Below, piece by piece: positions 9,394 to 16,836 of a stretch of DNA of 62,326 bases. Below the pieces are notes generated by a model that was not told the origin of the DNA, searched no databases, and saw only the letters and a list, made by a program, of their open reading frames with translations. The stretch is from positions 1-62,326 of the forward strand of contig CASFJQ010000012.1 in NCBI GenBank assembly GCA_949295065.1. The letters are read 5' to 3'. Each line of letters opens with the position of its first letter. The first letter of the stretch is position 1. The DNA is from an uncultured Parabacteroides sp. Lineage in GTDB: Bacteria; Bacteroidota; Bacteroidia; Bacteroidales; Tannerellaceae. A program made the position numbers and the translations under genes.

Positions 9394-9455
9394 AAAATAT
9401 AAGATGGCATGTTAATGATATTAATCTATCATCCATACATGCCATCTTATATTTT
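9394..9455. terminator. Bidirectional terminator between M23 peptidase gene and secG
   Basis: AAAATATAAGATGGCATGT (9394-9412) pairs perfectly with ACATGCCATCTTATATTTT (9437-9455). The A and T runs at the two ends make it a terminator in both directions, as expected between convergent genes. Nothing else is seen in the 311-bp gap. Confidence 0.85.
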
Positions 9456-9549
9456 CAGGAACATTTTCAGAATATTCCCAATTATTTCCAATTGTCTTAT
9501 AATATCAGAATATAATTTTTAGCCAAAGCCCCAAACACTGAATTATTTA

Positions 9550-9939
9550 TTATTCAGCTTTAGGAGTTTCATCTGTTGTTGCCGGAGCAGCTTCAGAATT
9601 TTCTGCCGGAGCTTCAGACTGCTGGGCAGTACCAAAATCAGGAGCTACAGTATTAGGGTCAATAGTAATAGCATCGTTTACTTGTTTTCTGATTTCAGAT
9701 TTATTTCCGTTTTCTTCACGAGGGATAAATGCAGTAATAACAATACTCAAAACGATGACAGTTCCAGCCAAAGTCCATGTTGCTTTTTCCAAAAAGTCTG
9801 TAGTTTTACGCACACCCATAATCTGGTTTGAAGAAGAAAAACCGGAAGCCAATCCTCCTCCTTTTGAATTCTGAATCAACACGATCAATATCAAAAGAAT
9901 TGATGCAATCAGAATTAAGATAGAAATAAATACGTACAT
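9550..9939 (-). CDS. secG: Preprotein translocase subunit SecG
   Basis: A 129-residue protein with two transmembrane segments (about residues 1-22 and 55-75) joined by the SecG loop QNSKGGGLASGFSSSNQIMG. It is part of the SecYEG channel in the inner membrane. The acidic, Ala/Pro/Glu-rich C-terminal tail (about residues 80-129) is longer than in E. coli SecG but usual in Bacteroidetes. It is the last gene of a four-gene operon, 7 bp after the preceding one. Confidence 0.92.
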   Translation of the reverse strand: MYVFISILILIASILLILIVLIQNSKGGGLASGFSSSNQIMGVRKTTDFLEKATWTLAGTVIVLSIVITAFIPREENGNKSEIRKQVNDAITIDPNTVAPDFGTAQQSEAPAENSEAAPATTDETPKAE

Positions 9940-9946
9940 TTTTGCT

Positions 9947-10729
9947 TTATTTTTTAGTGTTAATAATCAATTTTTCCAAAAACCTAATTTGGTCTGCAAA
10001 GTAAACATTTTTTTCCGGATATTTCAAGCTTAAGTTTTTAATAATTTGCAAAGCTTTATCATATCTTTTCTGTTTAACATAAATTCTTGCCAATGTTTCT
10101 GTAAAATATGAGTTTTCCGGCAATTTTGGTGAAGGCAATTCTGCATTATCCGTTTTATCATCGGATTTATTACTTTTTAAAGATTTTGGAGTAATCAATC
10201 TACGCTCGCCTCCTTCAATAAAGGAATCAATAAGATTCTGATGTTTTAATTGCACATTCTGTTCCGGCTGTGTAGAATCGGAACTTCCGGAGTTTCCGGT
10301 TTCCCGGGACGATGATGACCAGTTAAAATAATCACTTGATGCTACGGAAGAACCAATCAGTGTATTGACCAAAGAACTTTCGCCCTCTTCCTGGATTCCG
10401 GAATTCTGGAGAAAAGCATCAATCAGGGTGAAAGTATCATTTTCAGCAGTCGTACTCTCCTTCTCGTCAGATATAGACAATTCACCGACCAAATCTTCAA
10501 TCAGTACAAACAATTTTTTCCTGTCGGGCATTACAGACGACAGTTCCTGTAATTTGTTCAGGAAATCCGGAGACTTATCCATCGACAGCTTTTTCAGAAG
10601 CAAAATATTTGCCGCATGGAAATAAGGATATTTTTCCACCACGGCAGATATTTCTTCTAAAGACACGTCTGCAAGACGCGACGGCTCCTGCATATATCGA
10701 TAGAAATCATCACTCAACATAATTACCAA
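9947..10729 (-). CDS. Conserved TPR-like protein of unknown function
   Basis: A 260-residue soluble protein with no signal peptide. The N-terminal third is helical (PYFHAANILLLKKLSMDKS). The middle is low complexity and Ser/Glu-rich (about residues 120-190). The C-terminus resembles a single tetratricopeptide repeat (TLARIYVKQKRYDKALQIIK). It overlaps the lptE-like gene by 7 bp and precedes secG by 7 bp, so it is translationally coupled to envelope-assembly genes. The start may be Met4 (10720). The function is not known to me; position suggests a role around protein or LPS export. Confidence 0.75.
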   Translation of the reverse strand: MVIMLSDDFYRYMQEPSRLADVSLEEISAVVEKYPYFHAANILLLKKLSMDKSPDFLNKLQELSSVMPDRKKLFVLIEDLVGELSISDEKESTTAENDTFTLIDAFLQNSGIQEEGESSLVNTLIGSSVASSDYFNWSSSSRETGNSGSSDSTQPEQNVQLKHQNLIDSFIEGGERRLITPKSLKSNKSDDKTDNAELPSPKLPENSYFTETLARIYVKQKRYDKALQIIKNLSLKYPEKNVYFADQIRFLEKLIINTKK

Positions 10730-11232
10730 TTAGCTACTGTTGCATTATAAATCTGGTCTGCAATTTCCTTTATCATTTCAGAGCATAGCGCATCTTGCAC
10801 ATCCTGCAGCATCTGAGTATTTGAGAACTCTCGATATGCAGAGAATGTCTGCTCGAAATCTTCATCCGGATTAGTTCTGTTTGAATATCTCACCTTTACT
10901 GTTATAGTCAGTTTTGACTGCGAAGCATAAGCATTCTCTTTAACGGCAAGCTGAGTCAAGTCATATCCAGTAATTTCACCTTCCAAGTCCAAATCTCCAT
11001 TATCACGGACCATATTCAAACGTGTCTGTCTAATATAAATATCCTTCAGACCTTCCGTGAATTGCTGTGATAACGGCGGATAAACAAGAGGAGCCTGGTT
11101 TGGAAAATCCTTTATAGATATAGTCTTCACCTTTGTATAGTCGATGGATGCACCATTAAACTTATATGAAATGGTGCAGGCTGACAGAATAAATGCAATA
11201 AGCAAATATGGATATATTCTTTTCAAACTCAT
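10723..11232 (-). CDS. LptE-like LPS-assembly lipoprotein
   Basis: A 169-residue lipoprotein with signal and lipobox LLIAFILSAC (Cys19). It matches the Bacteroidetes LptE family: TISIKDFPNQAPLVYPPLSQQF, then LDLEGEITGYDLTQLAV and a strand-rich core (TITVKVRYSNRTNPDEDFEQ). LptE plugs the LptD barrel that inserts lipopolysaccharide into the outer leaflet. It starts 2 bp after the sigma-54 activator gene. The family is divergent, so the assignment rests on overall pattern. Confidence 0.8.
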   Translation of the reverse strand: MSLKRIYPYLLIAFILSACTISYKFNGASIDYTKVKTISIKDFPNQAPLVYPPLSQQFTEGLKDIYIRQTRLNMVRDNGDLDLEGEITGYDLTQLAVKENAYASQSKLTITVKVRYSNRTNPDEDFEQTFSAYREFSNTQMLQDVQDALCSEMIKEIADQIYNATVANW

Positions 11233-11234
11233 TC

Positions 11235-12452
11235 TTATTCCAAATTGTATTCTTTTATTTTACGATATAAAGTTCTTTCGGAAATCTTCAGGTCTGCAGC
11301 AGCATTCTTTCTGCGTCCGTTGTGACGTTCAAGAGCTTTCTTTATCATATCCTTTTCCACATCTTCAAGAGACATTGTATCATTTTCTTCGATAGTCTCT
11401 GCCTCCTGAATCTGAGAGTCAGCTACAGCAGACATTGGCGATACATTTGTTACAGTCTGTATAGGATGAGTCGGGAACGGATGAGAGTCTGTATTTACCG
11501 GTTGCATCTGAATGTTTCCGCTCATTATATCATGAACCAGCTTCTTCAAATCGTTGACATCCTTTTTCATGTCAAACAAAACCTGATACAATATTTCACG
11601 CTCGGAATTGAACACTTTCTGCTCATTATCCTTATTGCTGACAACAACAGGGAATTTATCAATTCCTGCGCCAGGAATATACTGCTCAAGAATAGCAGCT
11701 GTTATATTACGGCTTTCTTCTATCACAGAAAGTCGCTCTGTGATGTTTTTCAATTCACGCACATTCCCCGGCCAACGGTATGACAAAAGCATCTGTCGCG
11801 CGTCGTCTTCCAGGTGAATTGCCGGCATATGATATTTTTCAGCGCAATCAGCCGCAAATTTTCTGAACAGCAAGATAATATCTTCGTTTCTGTCCCGCAA
11901 TGGAGGAACTTTCACAGGAACAGTGTTCAATCTGTAATAAAGGTCTTCTCTGAATTTACCTTCAGAAACAGCCTTTTCCAAATTAACGTTTGTTGCTGCA
12001 ACAATTCTCACATTGGTTTTCTGAACTTTTGACGAACCCACTTTTATGAATTCTCCAGTTTCAAGAACACGCAAAAGACGAGCCTGAGTTGGCAAAGGCA
12101 ATTCTCCCGCTTCGTCCAAGAATATTGTTCCGCCATCAGCAACCTCAAAATAGCCTTTCCTGTCGGCAAGCGCACCCGTAAAAGAACCTTTTTCGTGTCC
12201 GAACAATTCCGAATCTATTGTTCCTTCCGGAATAGCTCCACAGTTCACAGCAATATATTGGCCATGTTTCCTGGCACTGTTCTGGTGTATTATCTGAGGA
12301 AATATTTCTTTACCCACTCCGCTCTCACCGGTAATCAAGACTGACAAATCAGTCGAAGCAACCTGCAGAGCAATATCAATTGCCCTGTTCAAGGCGGGGC
12401 AATTGCCAATCACGCCAAAGCGTTGTTTAACCTGTTGTATATCAGTTCTCAT
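11235..12452 (-). CDS. Sigma-54-dependent transcriptional activator (AAA+, Fis-type HTH)
   Basis: A 405-residue bacterial enhancer-binding protein. The AAA+ domain begins almost at the N-terminus, with Walker A GESGVGKE (about residues 42-49), the sigma-54 contact loop GSFTGA (the usual form is GAFTGA), Walker B GGTIFLDEAGEL, and the arginine-finger region RFREDLYYRLN-like FREDLYYRL. The C-terminal Fis helix-turn-helix is NAAADLKISERTLYRKIKEY. There is no receiver, GAF or PAS domain, so activity is not gated by a built-in sensor. It leads the lptE/TPR/secG operon. A low-complexity linker of about 110 residues separates the two domains. Confidence 0.92.
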   Translation of the reverse strand: MRTDIQQVKQRFGVIGNCPALNRAIDIALQVASTDLSVLITGESGVGKEIFPQIIHQNSARKHGQYIAVNCGAIPEGTIDSELFGHEKGSFTGALADRKGYFEVADGGTIFLDEAGELPLPTQARLLRVLETGEFIKVGSSKVQKTNVRIVAATNVNLEKAVSEGKFREDLYYRLNTVPVKVPPLRDRNEDIILLFRKFAADCAEKYHMPAIHLEDDARQMLLSYRWPGNVRELKNITERLSVIEESRNITAAILEQYIPGAGIDKFPVVVSNKDNEQKVFNSEREILYQVLFDMKKDVNDLKKLVHDIMSGNIQMQPVNTDSHPFPTHPIQTVTNVSPMSAVADSQIQEAETIEENDTMSLEDVEKDMIKKALERHNGRRKNAAADLKISERTLYRKIKEYNLE

Positions 12453-12499
12453 TGGATAATATCAAATTAAAAAGTTACTTAAATCCGAAATCTCATATT

Positions 12500-13333
12500 T
12501 CACTTTTTTGAGGAATATGTTCTGTTATATAAAAAGTCAGCCAATTTCTCATCATCCGGAATATTCTTTATATCTTCAGGCGAAACCGACTTACCAATAT
12601 ATACATGCACTGTACGGCCTCTCTTATTAAAAGCCTCAGCAGCAACCCTCAATGTTCTTATTTTCCAACTTAAGGCACCCAGAATATAAAAGAATTTTGA
12701 ATTTCGGAAATCAAAATAAACCGGATAAACCGGAACATTAGCTTTCCTTATCAATCTGATCACACTGCGCGCCCAAGTCAAATCACGAATTTTCTTCTCT
12801 TTAAAGTTGTAAAATGACATGGCTCCGGCAGGGAAAAATCCCATCGGATGTCCTTCTTTCAACCGCTGCAACGACAAACGGACACCGTTTATATTAGTCG
12901 GATTTCCATTTGCTCCGTCCCTTTTCGTATCTGGTCTTACTGCAATGAAATTATCCTCCATTGCTCCAATCCTATTCAAGATTCCATTGACCATCACCTT
13001 GAAATCAGGACGGCGTGATGCCATAATATCTATCAATATTATTCCGTCCAACGAACCGATAGGATGATTCGACACTGTGATAAAAGCTCCTTCGGGAAGA
13101 GTGTCAAGCACTTCCTCGTTATGAATCTTATATTTCACATCAATCAATTCATCCTTCAGCAATGCTGTTGTAAAGTCTGAACCTCGTAAATGACAACTAT
13201 TCTTATGAGCTTTATTTACTTTTTCTATAGACAGCCATTTAATCAGATATTTACCCAGAAATGTTCCTATTTTGCTCTTGAAAAAAGGAAGCATTTCCTG
13301 CAAATCTTGAATATCTATAACTGTTTCTTTCAT
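12500..13333 (-). CDS. PlsC-like lysophospholipid acyltransferase
   Basis: A 277-residue acyltransferase of the hemolysin/PlsC type. The catalytic HxxxxD block appears as VSNHPIGSLDG. NFIAVRPDTKRDG and MGFFPAGAMSFYN fit the substrate-phosphate and glycerol-binding motifs. VPVYPVYFD is the usual following strand. It lies 6 bp after the CDP-alcohol phosphotransferase and ends the operon. Context implies that it acylates the product or precursor of that enzyme at the inner membrane. Confidence 0.85.
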   Translation of the reverse strand: MKETVIDIQDLQEMLPFFKSKIGTFLGKYLIKWLSIEKVNKAHKNSCHLRGSDFTTALLKDELIDVKYKIHNEEVLDTLPEGAFITVSNHPIGSLDGIILIDIMASRRPDFKVMVNGILNRIGAMEDNFIAVRPDTKRDGANGNPTNINGVRLSLQRLKEGHPMGFFPAGAMSFYNFKEKKIRDLTWARSVIRLIRKANVPVYPVYFDFRNSKFFYILGALSWKIRTLRVAAEAFNKRGRTVHVYIGKSVSPEDIKNIPDDEKLADFLYNRTYSSKK

Positions 13334-13339
13334 ATATAT

Positions 13340-14230
13340 TTATTGCTTAATAAATGAAGCACAAATCTGCTCGTGTTTTTTCATACAGAAAAACAGAACT
13401 GCATTCAACACCAATATCTCATACAAATAATACAAGTAAACTTCTCCGCTCAGGACAATTACAAACATTATTATTGTACGACCATTGAATGTCATCAAAT
13501 CAATATACTTCATCAAAGCTTTGCTCTTCTTTCTAAATTCTATCCTGATATTTTCAGGTATATCATCGCCATACAATGAATGCATCTGTTTCAACATCTT
13601 CTGCAATGTTGGTGTCACTTTCACCTGCAACAACGAATACCAACGATACAGGAAGTAGAAGAATTTAGCAACTCCATACTTAAGCTGCTTATGCTGAGCC
13701 TCAATCTGCTCTATCGACTGAAACTCTGCGCCCTTGTCCTTGCTAATGAAATAAAGATGTAATGTCTTGTAATAGTCTGTAATATTTGCCTGAAACAAAT
13801 GAGACATTCCCGACATAACAGCCAAAGCAAAGAACCAATAACAGCCTGTCTGTTCTGAAAGTCGCAAAGCAAAACCTATATAAATGCTGGCAAACCAAAT
13901 ATCACCGGCAAAACCATCGAGTATTCTTCCTATCTTCGATTTTATACCTGTCAAACGAGCCAACTGACCATCTACACAGTCCAGAATGTTAGCCAGAATC
14001 AGGAATAAAATACCTATTACATTATATACTATATCAGTCTTGTAAAAGAAAAATCCGGCCGCTGCTCCTACAAAAATAGAGATAACAGTAATCATATTCG
14101 GAGTTACTCCGGTATTTCGCAAAGCCTTTGCAATACGGAAACCTATCGGACGATAAAAAATTCTGTCAACAAAATTTTCAGTTTCTATGGACTTCAGCGA
14201 AGCCTCATATTCTTTATTCAGCTCTCCCAT
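13340..14230 (-). CDS. CDP-alcohol phosphatidyltransferase family membrane protein
   Basis: A 296-residue integral membrane enzyme with about six TM segments. The CDP-alcohol signature begins at Asp87: DGQLARLTGIKSKIGRILDG. Asp87, Gly88, Ala91, Arg92, Gly101 and Asp105 match the pattern DGxxAR(x8)GxxxDxxxD. The last Asp falls one residue late (Asp110, in FAGD), which may mark a subfamily. Such enzymes join a phospho-alcohol to a lipid using a CDP-linked donor. It sits between an SDR and an acyltransferase and downstream of a cytidylyltransferase. The alcohol is not known. Confidence 0.87.
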   Translation of the reverse strand: MGELNKEYEASLKSIETENFVDRIFYRPIGFRIAKALRNTGVTPNMITVISIFVGAAAGFFFYKTDIVYNVIGILFLILANILDCVDGQLARLTGIKSKIGRILDGFAGDIWFASIYIGFALRLSEQTGCYWFFALAVMSGMSHLFQANITDYYKTLHLYFISKDKGAEFQSIEQIEAQHKQLKYGVAKFFYFLYRWYSLLQVKVTPTLQKMLKQMHSLYGDDIPENIRIEFRKKSKALMKYIDLMTFNGRTIIMFVIVLSGEVYLYYLYEILVLNAVLFFCMKKHEQICASFIKQ

Positions 14231-14235
14231 TTTTA

Positions 14236-14964
14236 TTATTTATAAGAATACCCTCCATCAATTACAACAATTTCACCGTTGAAATAGTTGTTTTCAATCA
14301 ACATTTTATACACTTCTGCCACTTCTGCCGGTTCACAGAATCTTTCCAGCGAAACTTTTCGCTCGATGTTACGGCGGATTTCTGCCAGCTTGGTCTTTTG
14401 CCACTCTGTATCAACAAAACCCGGAGCAACAGCGTTTACTCTCAAACTATATGGAGCAAGGAACTTAACCAAGTTTTTCACAAGTGAATGCACTGCACTC
14501 TTCGTCACGCCATATGCCAGTGATACAGAATGCGGTTCTATTCCCATCAACGAGCCTGTGAAAACAACAGAACCTCCTTTTGCCATTCTGCCAACTATGC
14601 GCTGAAGCAAAAACACCGGGAAATGCACATTTGCATAGAACACTTTGTTCCACGATTCAAAAGATATTGATTCGAAAGAATCACGGCAAGTCAGACCTGC
14701 ATTAAACACTATTGAATCCAGTATAATTGATTCTTTTTCCAGATATCCGTCAATAAGGCCGATAGTTTTATCGTCTGTGATATCAGCTTGCAGCAATCTC
14801 ACATTGGAATCTGTGCCAGCTTCAATTTCCTGCTTGCTGGCTTCTGCTGCAGAATAATCAGAAGCATAAGTAAGGATAAGGTCATAGCCAGCCTTTGCCA
14901 AGCATAAAGCAACAGCCTTGCCTATACCCTTTGTACCTCCGGTAATTAACACCAATTTTTTCAT
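14236..14964 (-). CDS. Short-chain dehydrogenase/reductase (FabG-like)
   Basis: A 242-residue Rossmann-fold SDR. The cofactor motif TGGTKGIGKA is at the N-terminus, NAG is at VFNAGLTCRD, and the catalytic Ser and YxxxK are in TGSLMGIEPHSVSLAYGVTK. PGFVDTEW and VVIDGGYSYK complete the classical family. Annotation pipelines would probably call it 3-oxoacyl-ACP reductase. In this operon, between a nucleotidyltransferase and a CDP-alcohol phosphotransferase, a role in making or reducing the polyol or acyl group of a lipid is equally plausible. Confidence 0.88.
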   Translation of the reverse strand: MKKLVLITGGTKGIGKAVALCLAKAGYDLILTYASDYSAAEASKQEIEAGTDSNVRLLQADITDDKTIGLIDGYLEKESIILDSIVFNAGLTCRDSFESISFESWNKVFYANVHFPVFLLQRIVGRMAKGGSVVFTGSLMGIEPHSVSLAYGVTKSAVHSLVKNLVKFLAPYSLRVNAVAPGFVDTEWQKTKLAEIRRNIERKVSLERFCEPAEVAEVYKMLIENNYFNGEIVVIDGGYSYK

Positions 14965-14973
14965 CTCTATTTT

Positions 14974-15441
14974 TTATCTTTCGCCAAAGCCTTTTACAGA
15001 ATCAGGCTTTGATTGTCTTTGAGACTGTAAATTCTTTTCATATGAATCATGTATGGTTTTCTTCAGATTTGAAGAAGAAACTCCGGTTCCATAAGGGAAA
15101 TAGAAGACCTGAACTCCCAATTCCTTAAGGTAATCATATTTTCCATACCAGTCATCACCTACAACAAATGCGTCTATATTTAGTTTCTTGACAATTTCGG
15201 AATGGTCCAATGTATGCTGTGGAATAACAATATCCGGCGTCTTCAAAGCCTCAATAATCTGCAAACGTTCGTTGAAAGGTATTATTGGTTTAGGCTTATA
15301 TGAAGATACCAATTCATCTGTACTAACACCTACTATCAGTATATCAGCCAAACTTCTGGCATAGTTTATCATTCGCAAATGATTGTAATGGAACATATCA
15401 AATGTTCCTGATGTATAAACGATTGTTTTATCTTTAAACAT
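14974..15441 (-). CDS. Cytidylyltransferase (glycerol-3-phosphate cytidylyltransferase, TagD-like)
   Basis: A 155-residue nucleotidyltransferase. The CTP-binding motif GTFDMFHYNH fits GxFDxxHxGH with Asn in place of the second Gly. NERLQIIEALK, GDDWYGKYDYLKELGV and GTGVSSSNLKK match the conserved blocks of TagD (the last replaces RTxGVSTT). It would make CDP-glycerol or a related CDP-polyol in the cytosol. It is the first gene of the four-gene lipid operon, with a -7 box at 15469-15476 and a short leader. The true alcohol is unproven. Confidence 0.85.
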   Translation of the reverse strand: MFKDKTIVYTSGTFDMFHYNHLRMINYARSLADILIVGVSTDELVSSYKPKPIIPFNERLQIIEALKTPDIVIPQHTLDHSEIVKKLNIDAFVVGDDWYGKYDYLKELGVQVFYFPYGTGVSSSNLKKTIHDSYEKNLQSQRQSKPDSVKGFGER

Positions 15442-15468
15442 AGCTTTATTTGTCTGTTTTCAAAATTG

Positions 15469-15476
15469 CAAACTTA
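15469..15476 (-). promoter_or_regulatory. -7 promoter box of the cytidylyltransferase operon
   Basis: The minus strand reads TAAGTTTG, matching TAnnTTTG, 27 bases upstream of the start codon. This gives a predicted leader of about 20 nt. Confidence 0.55.
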
Positions 15477-15654
15477 CGCAAACTTTTCCGTACTAAAAAA
15501 TTTCGCCTACACAATTCATTTAAGATATAACTTTTAGCACAATTAATCATAAATTCTGACCATTCGACATAACAATAATGTTCTGCCCGTTTTGTTCTAA
15601 ACACAATCACAAAGGCAACGAAGCAAACCCAAAAATGTCTTATATAAGTTCAAA

Positions 15655-15730
15655 ACTAAGCCTTAGTTTTTATAATCTCAGTCTTAGTTTTTATAAACTG
15701 AAGCTTAGTTTTTAAAAACTAAGACTTAGT
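15655..15730. repeat. Phased palindrome array P1 (21-bp pitch, ACTAAGnCTTAGT)
   Basis: Four 13-bp palindromes lie at 15655-15667 (ACTAAGcCTTAGT), 15676-15688 (TCTCAGtCTTAGT), 15697-15709 (ACTGAAgCTTAGT) and 15718-15730 (ACTAAGaCTTAGT). The CTTAG halves start at 15662, 15683, 15704 and 15725, exactly 21 bp apart. The linkers are TTTTATAA-like. The array lies in the 481-bp gap between the divergent lipid operon and the DUF5715 gene. No gene is seen in this gap. Confidence 0.85.
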
Positions 15731-15889
15731 TGCAAGAAAAATTGCTATCCTGTCAGAATAAAATTCTTTTTTCCGGAAAAAGACAAAACATATTTGAGAA
15801 ATCAGCAGCAGCCAAAAGCAACTATAATATTGATATTGGGAACACACATATTATATATAAAACAGGCATAGTTTTTAGACGGAATTTCT

Positions 15890-15897
15890 TAAATTTG
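15890..15897 (+). promoter_or_regulatory. -7 promoter box of the DUF5715 gene
   Basis: TAAATTTG matches the Bacteroidetes -7 consensus 25 bases before the ATG at 15923. The -33 region is not convincing. Confidence 0.5.
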
Positions 15898-15922
15898 CCA
15901 TCACAAAAATTGAAAAACAAAT

Positions 15923-16588
15923 ATGCTGATAAAAAATTCGAAAAAAAAGATATGCCTGTTTGCACTGATAGGCTCGGTTTCCATGTGTCTGCTCCTGCCA
16001 TCGTGCAAGGAAAAACGCGGAGAATTGAAGAAAATATGGTATAACGGCAGTTATAACAGAGATTTCAACGACTTGAATGATGTGCAGCTGAAAGCAGCAA
16101 AGGAACTCGGTATAGAGCCAGTGTCCAACAGAGAAGAAGCTCGTCATGCTTCAAAGGATATGGTTGAAATCAAGACAAATGACTACTACGAAGTGGAAGA
16201 ACTTACCCATTCAATACCTTTTCTTGTTCCAGAAGCTGCAGATTTGCTGGAAGACATTGGAAAGAATTTCCAGGATACTTTAATTAACAGGAATGCTTCG
16301 CTTTACAAAATCAAAGTTACAAGCGTAACACGCACTGTTGATGATGTAAAAAAACTTAGGAAAAAGAATTCCAATTCGTCCAAGAATTCCACTCACCAAT
16401 ATGGGACTACATTTGACATCTCATGGGTCAGATACACAAAAGTGGATGAAAAAGACACATTGAATATAGATAAAGACAGGCTGAAGATGGTGTTGGCAAT
16501 GGTTCTGCGTGATTTAAAACGCGACGAGCGATGCTACGTCAAGCACGAACGACGCCAGGGCTGCTTCCATATCACTGTAAGAAAATAA
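15923..16588 (+). CDS. DUF5715-type lipoprotein with M15-like zinc-site residues
   Basis: A 221-residue lipoprotein (lipobox LLLPSC, Cys28). The C-terminal half carries HQYGTTFD (His158, Asp165) and GCFHITV (His216). This is the His-Asp-His arrangement of D,D-carboxypeptidases of the VanY/M15 group (SxHxxGxxxD then xxH). RNASLYKIKVTSVTRT fits the strand that precedes the zinc site in that fold. I recognise the protein as DUF5715. A role in trimming peptidoglycan is inferred from these residues and its envelope location. Its own promoter and orientation separate it from the lipid operon. Confidence 0.78.
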   Translation: MLIKNSKKKICLFALIGSVSMCLLLPSCKEKRGELKKIWYNGSYNRDFNDLNDVQLKAAKELGIEPVSNREEARHASKDMVEIKTNDYYEVEELTHSIPFLVPEAADLLEDIGKNFQDTLINRNASLYKIKVTSVTRTVDDVKKLRKKNSNSSKNSTHQYGTTFDISWVRYTKVDEKDTLNIDKDRLKMVLAMVLRDLKRDERCYVKHERRQGCFHITVRK

Positions 16589-16656
16589 ATTGCATACTCA
16601 AATCCCAGAGCTACGGATTCCAACAGAAAATAAAAACTTACTCTTATAAAGTCAAG

Positions 16657-16689
16657 TTGGACGTTTTCAAATAAATCTGTGTAACTTTG
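16657..16689 (+). promoter_or_regulatory. Candidate ftsK promoter
   Basis: TAACTTTG at 16682-16689 is a good -7 box, with a TTG at 16657-16659, 22 bp upstream. Transcription from it would start near 16695 and place repeat A1 in the roughly 140-nt ftsK leader. Confidence 0.5.
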
Positions 16690-16690
16690 C

Positions 16691-16799
16691 AGTTAATGAG
16701 TTGACAAGAAAACAAGTTGACAAGAATCCTCTAGATATTCAAGAGCTATTTGACAGGTATTTAACCTTGTCAACTTGTCTCTGAAGCCTCGTCAACTTT
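16691..16799. repeat. Long palindromic repeat, family A copy 1
   Basis: Left half units GTTGACAAG (twice) are matched by CCTTGTCAACTTGTCTCTG and CTCGTCAACTTTT on the right. The outer right arm is degenerate (CAGAACTTAAG). It lies between the DUF5715 gene and ftsK. Confidence 0.8.
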
Positions 16800-16836
16800 T
16801 AATATGAGCTACTGCAGAACTTAAGTAAATTAAATT

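Noticed and set aside
16691-16799. Family A elements as tRNA or rRNA pieces
   Set aside because: They are self-complementary hairpins without cloverleaf features, and no tRNA or rRNA gene was seen anywhere in the window.
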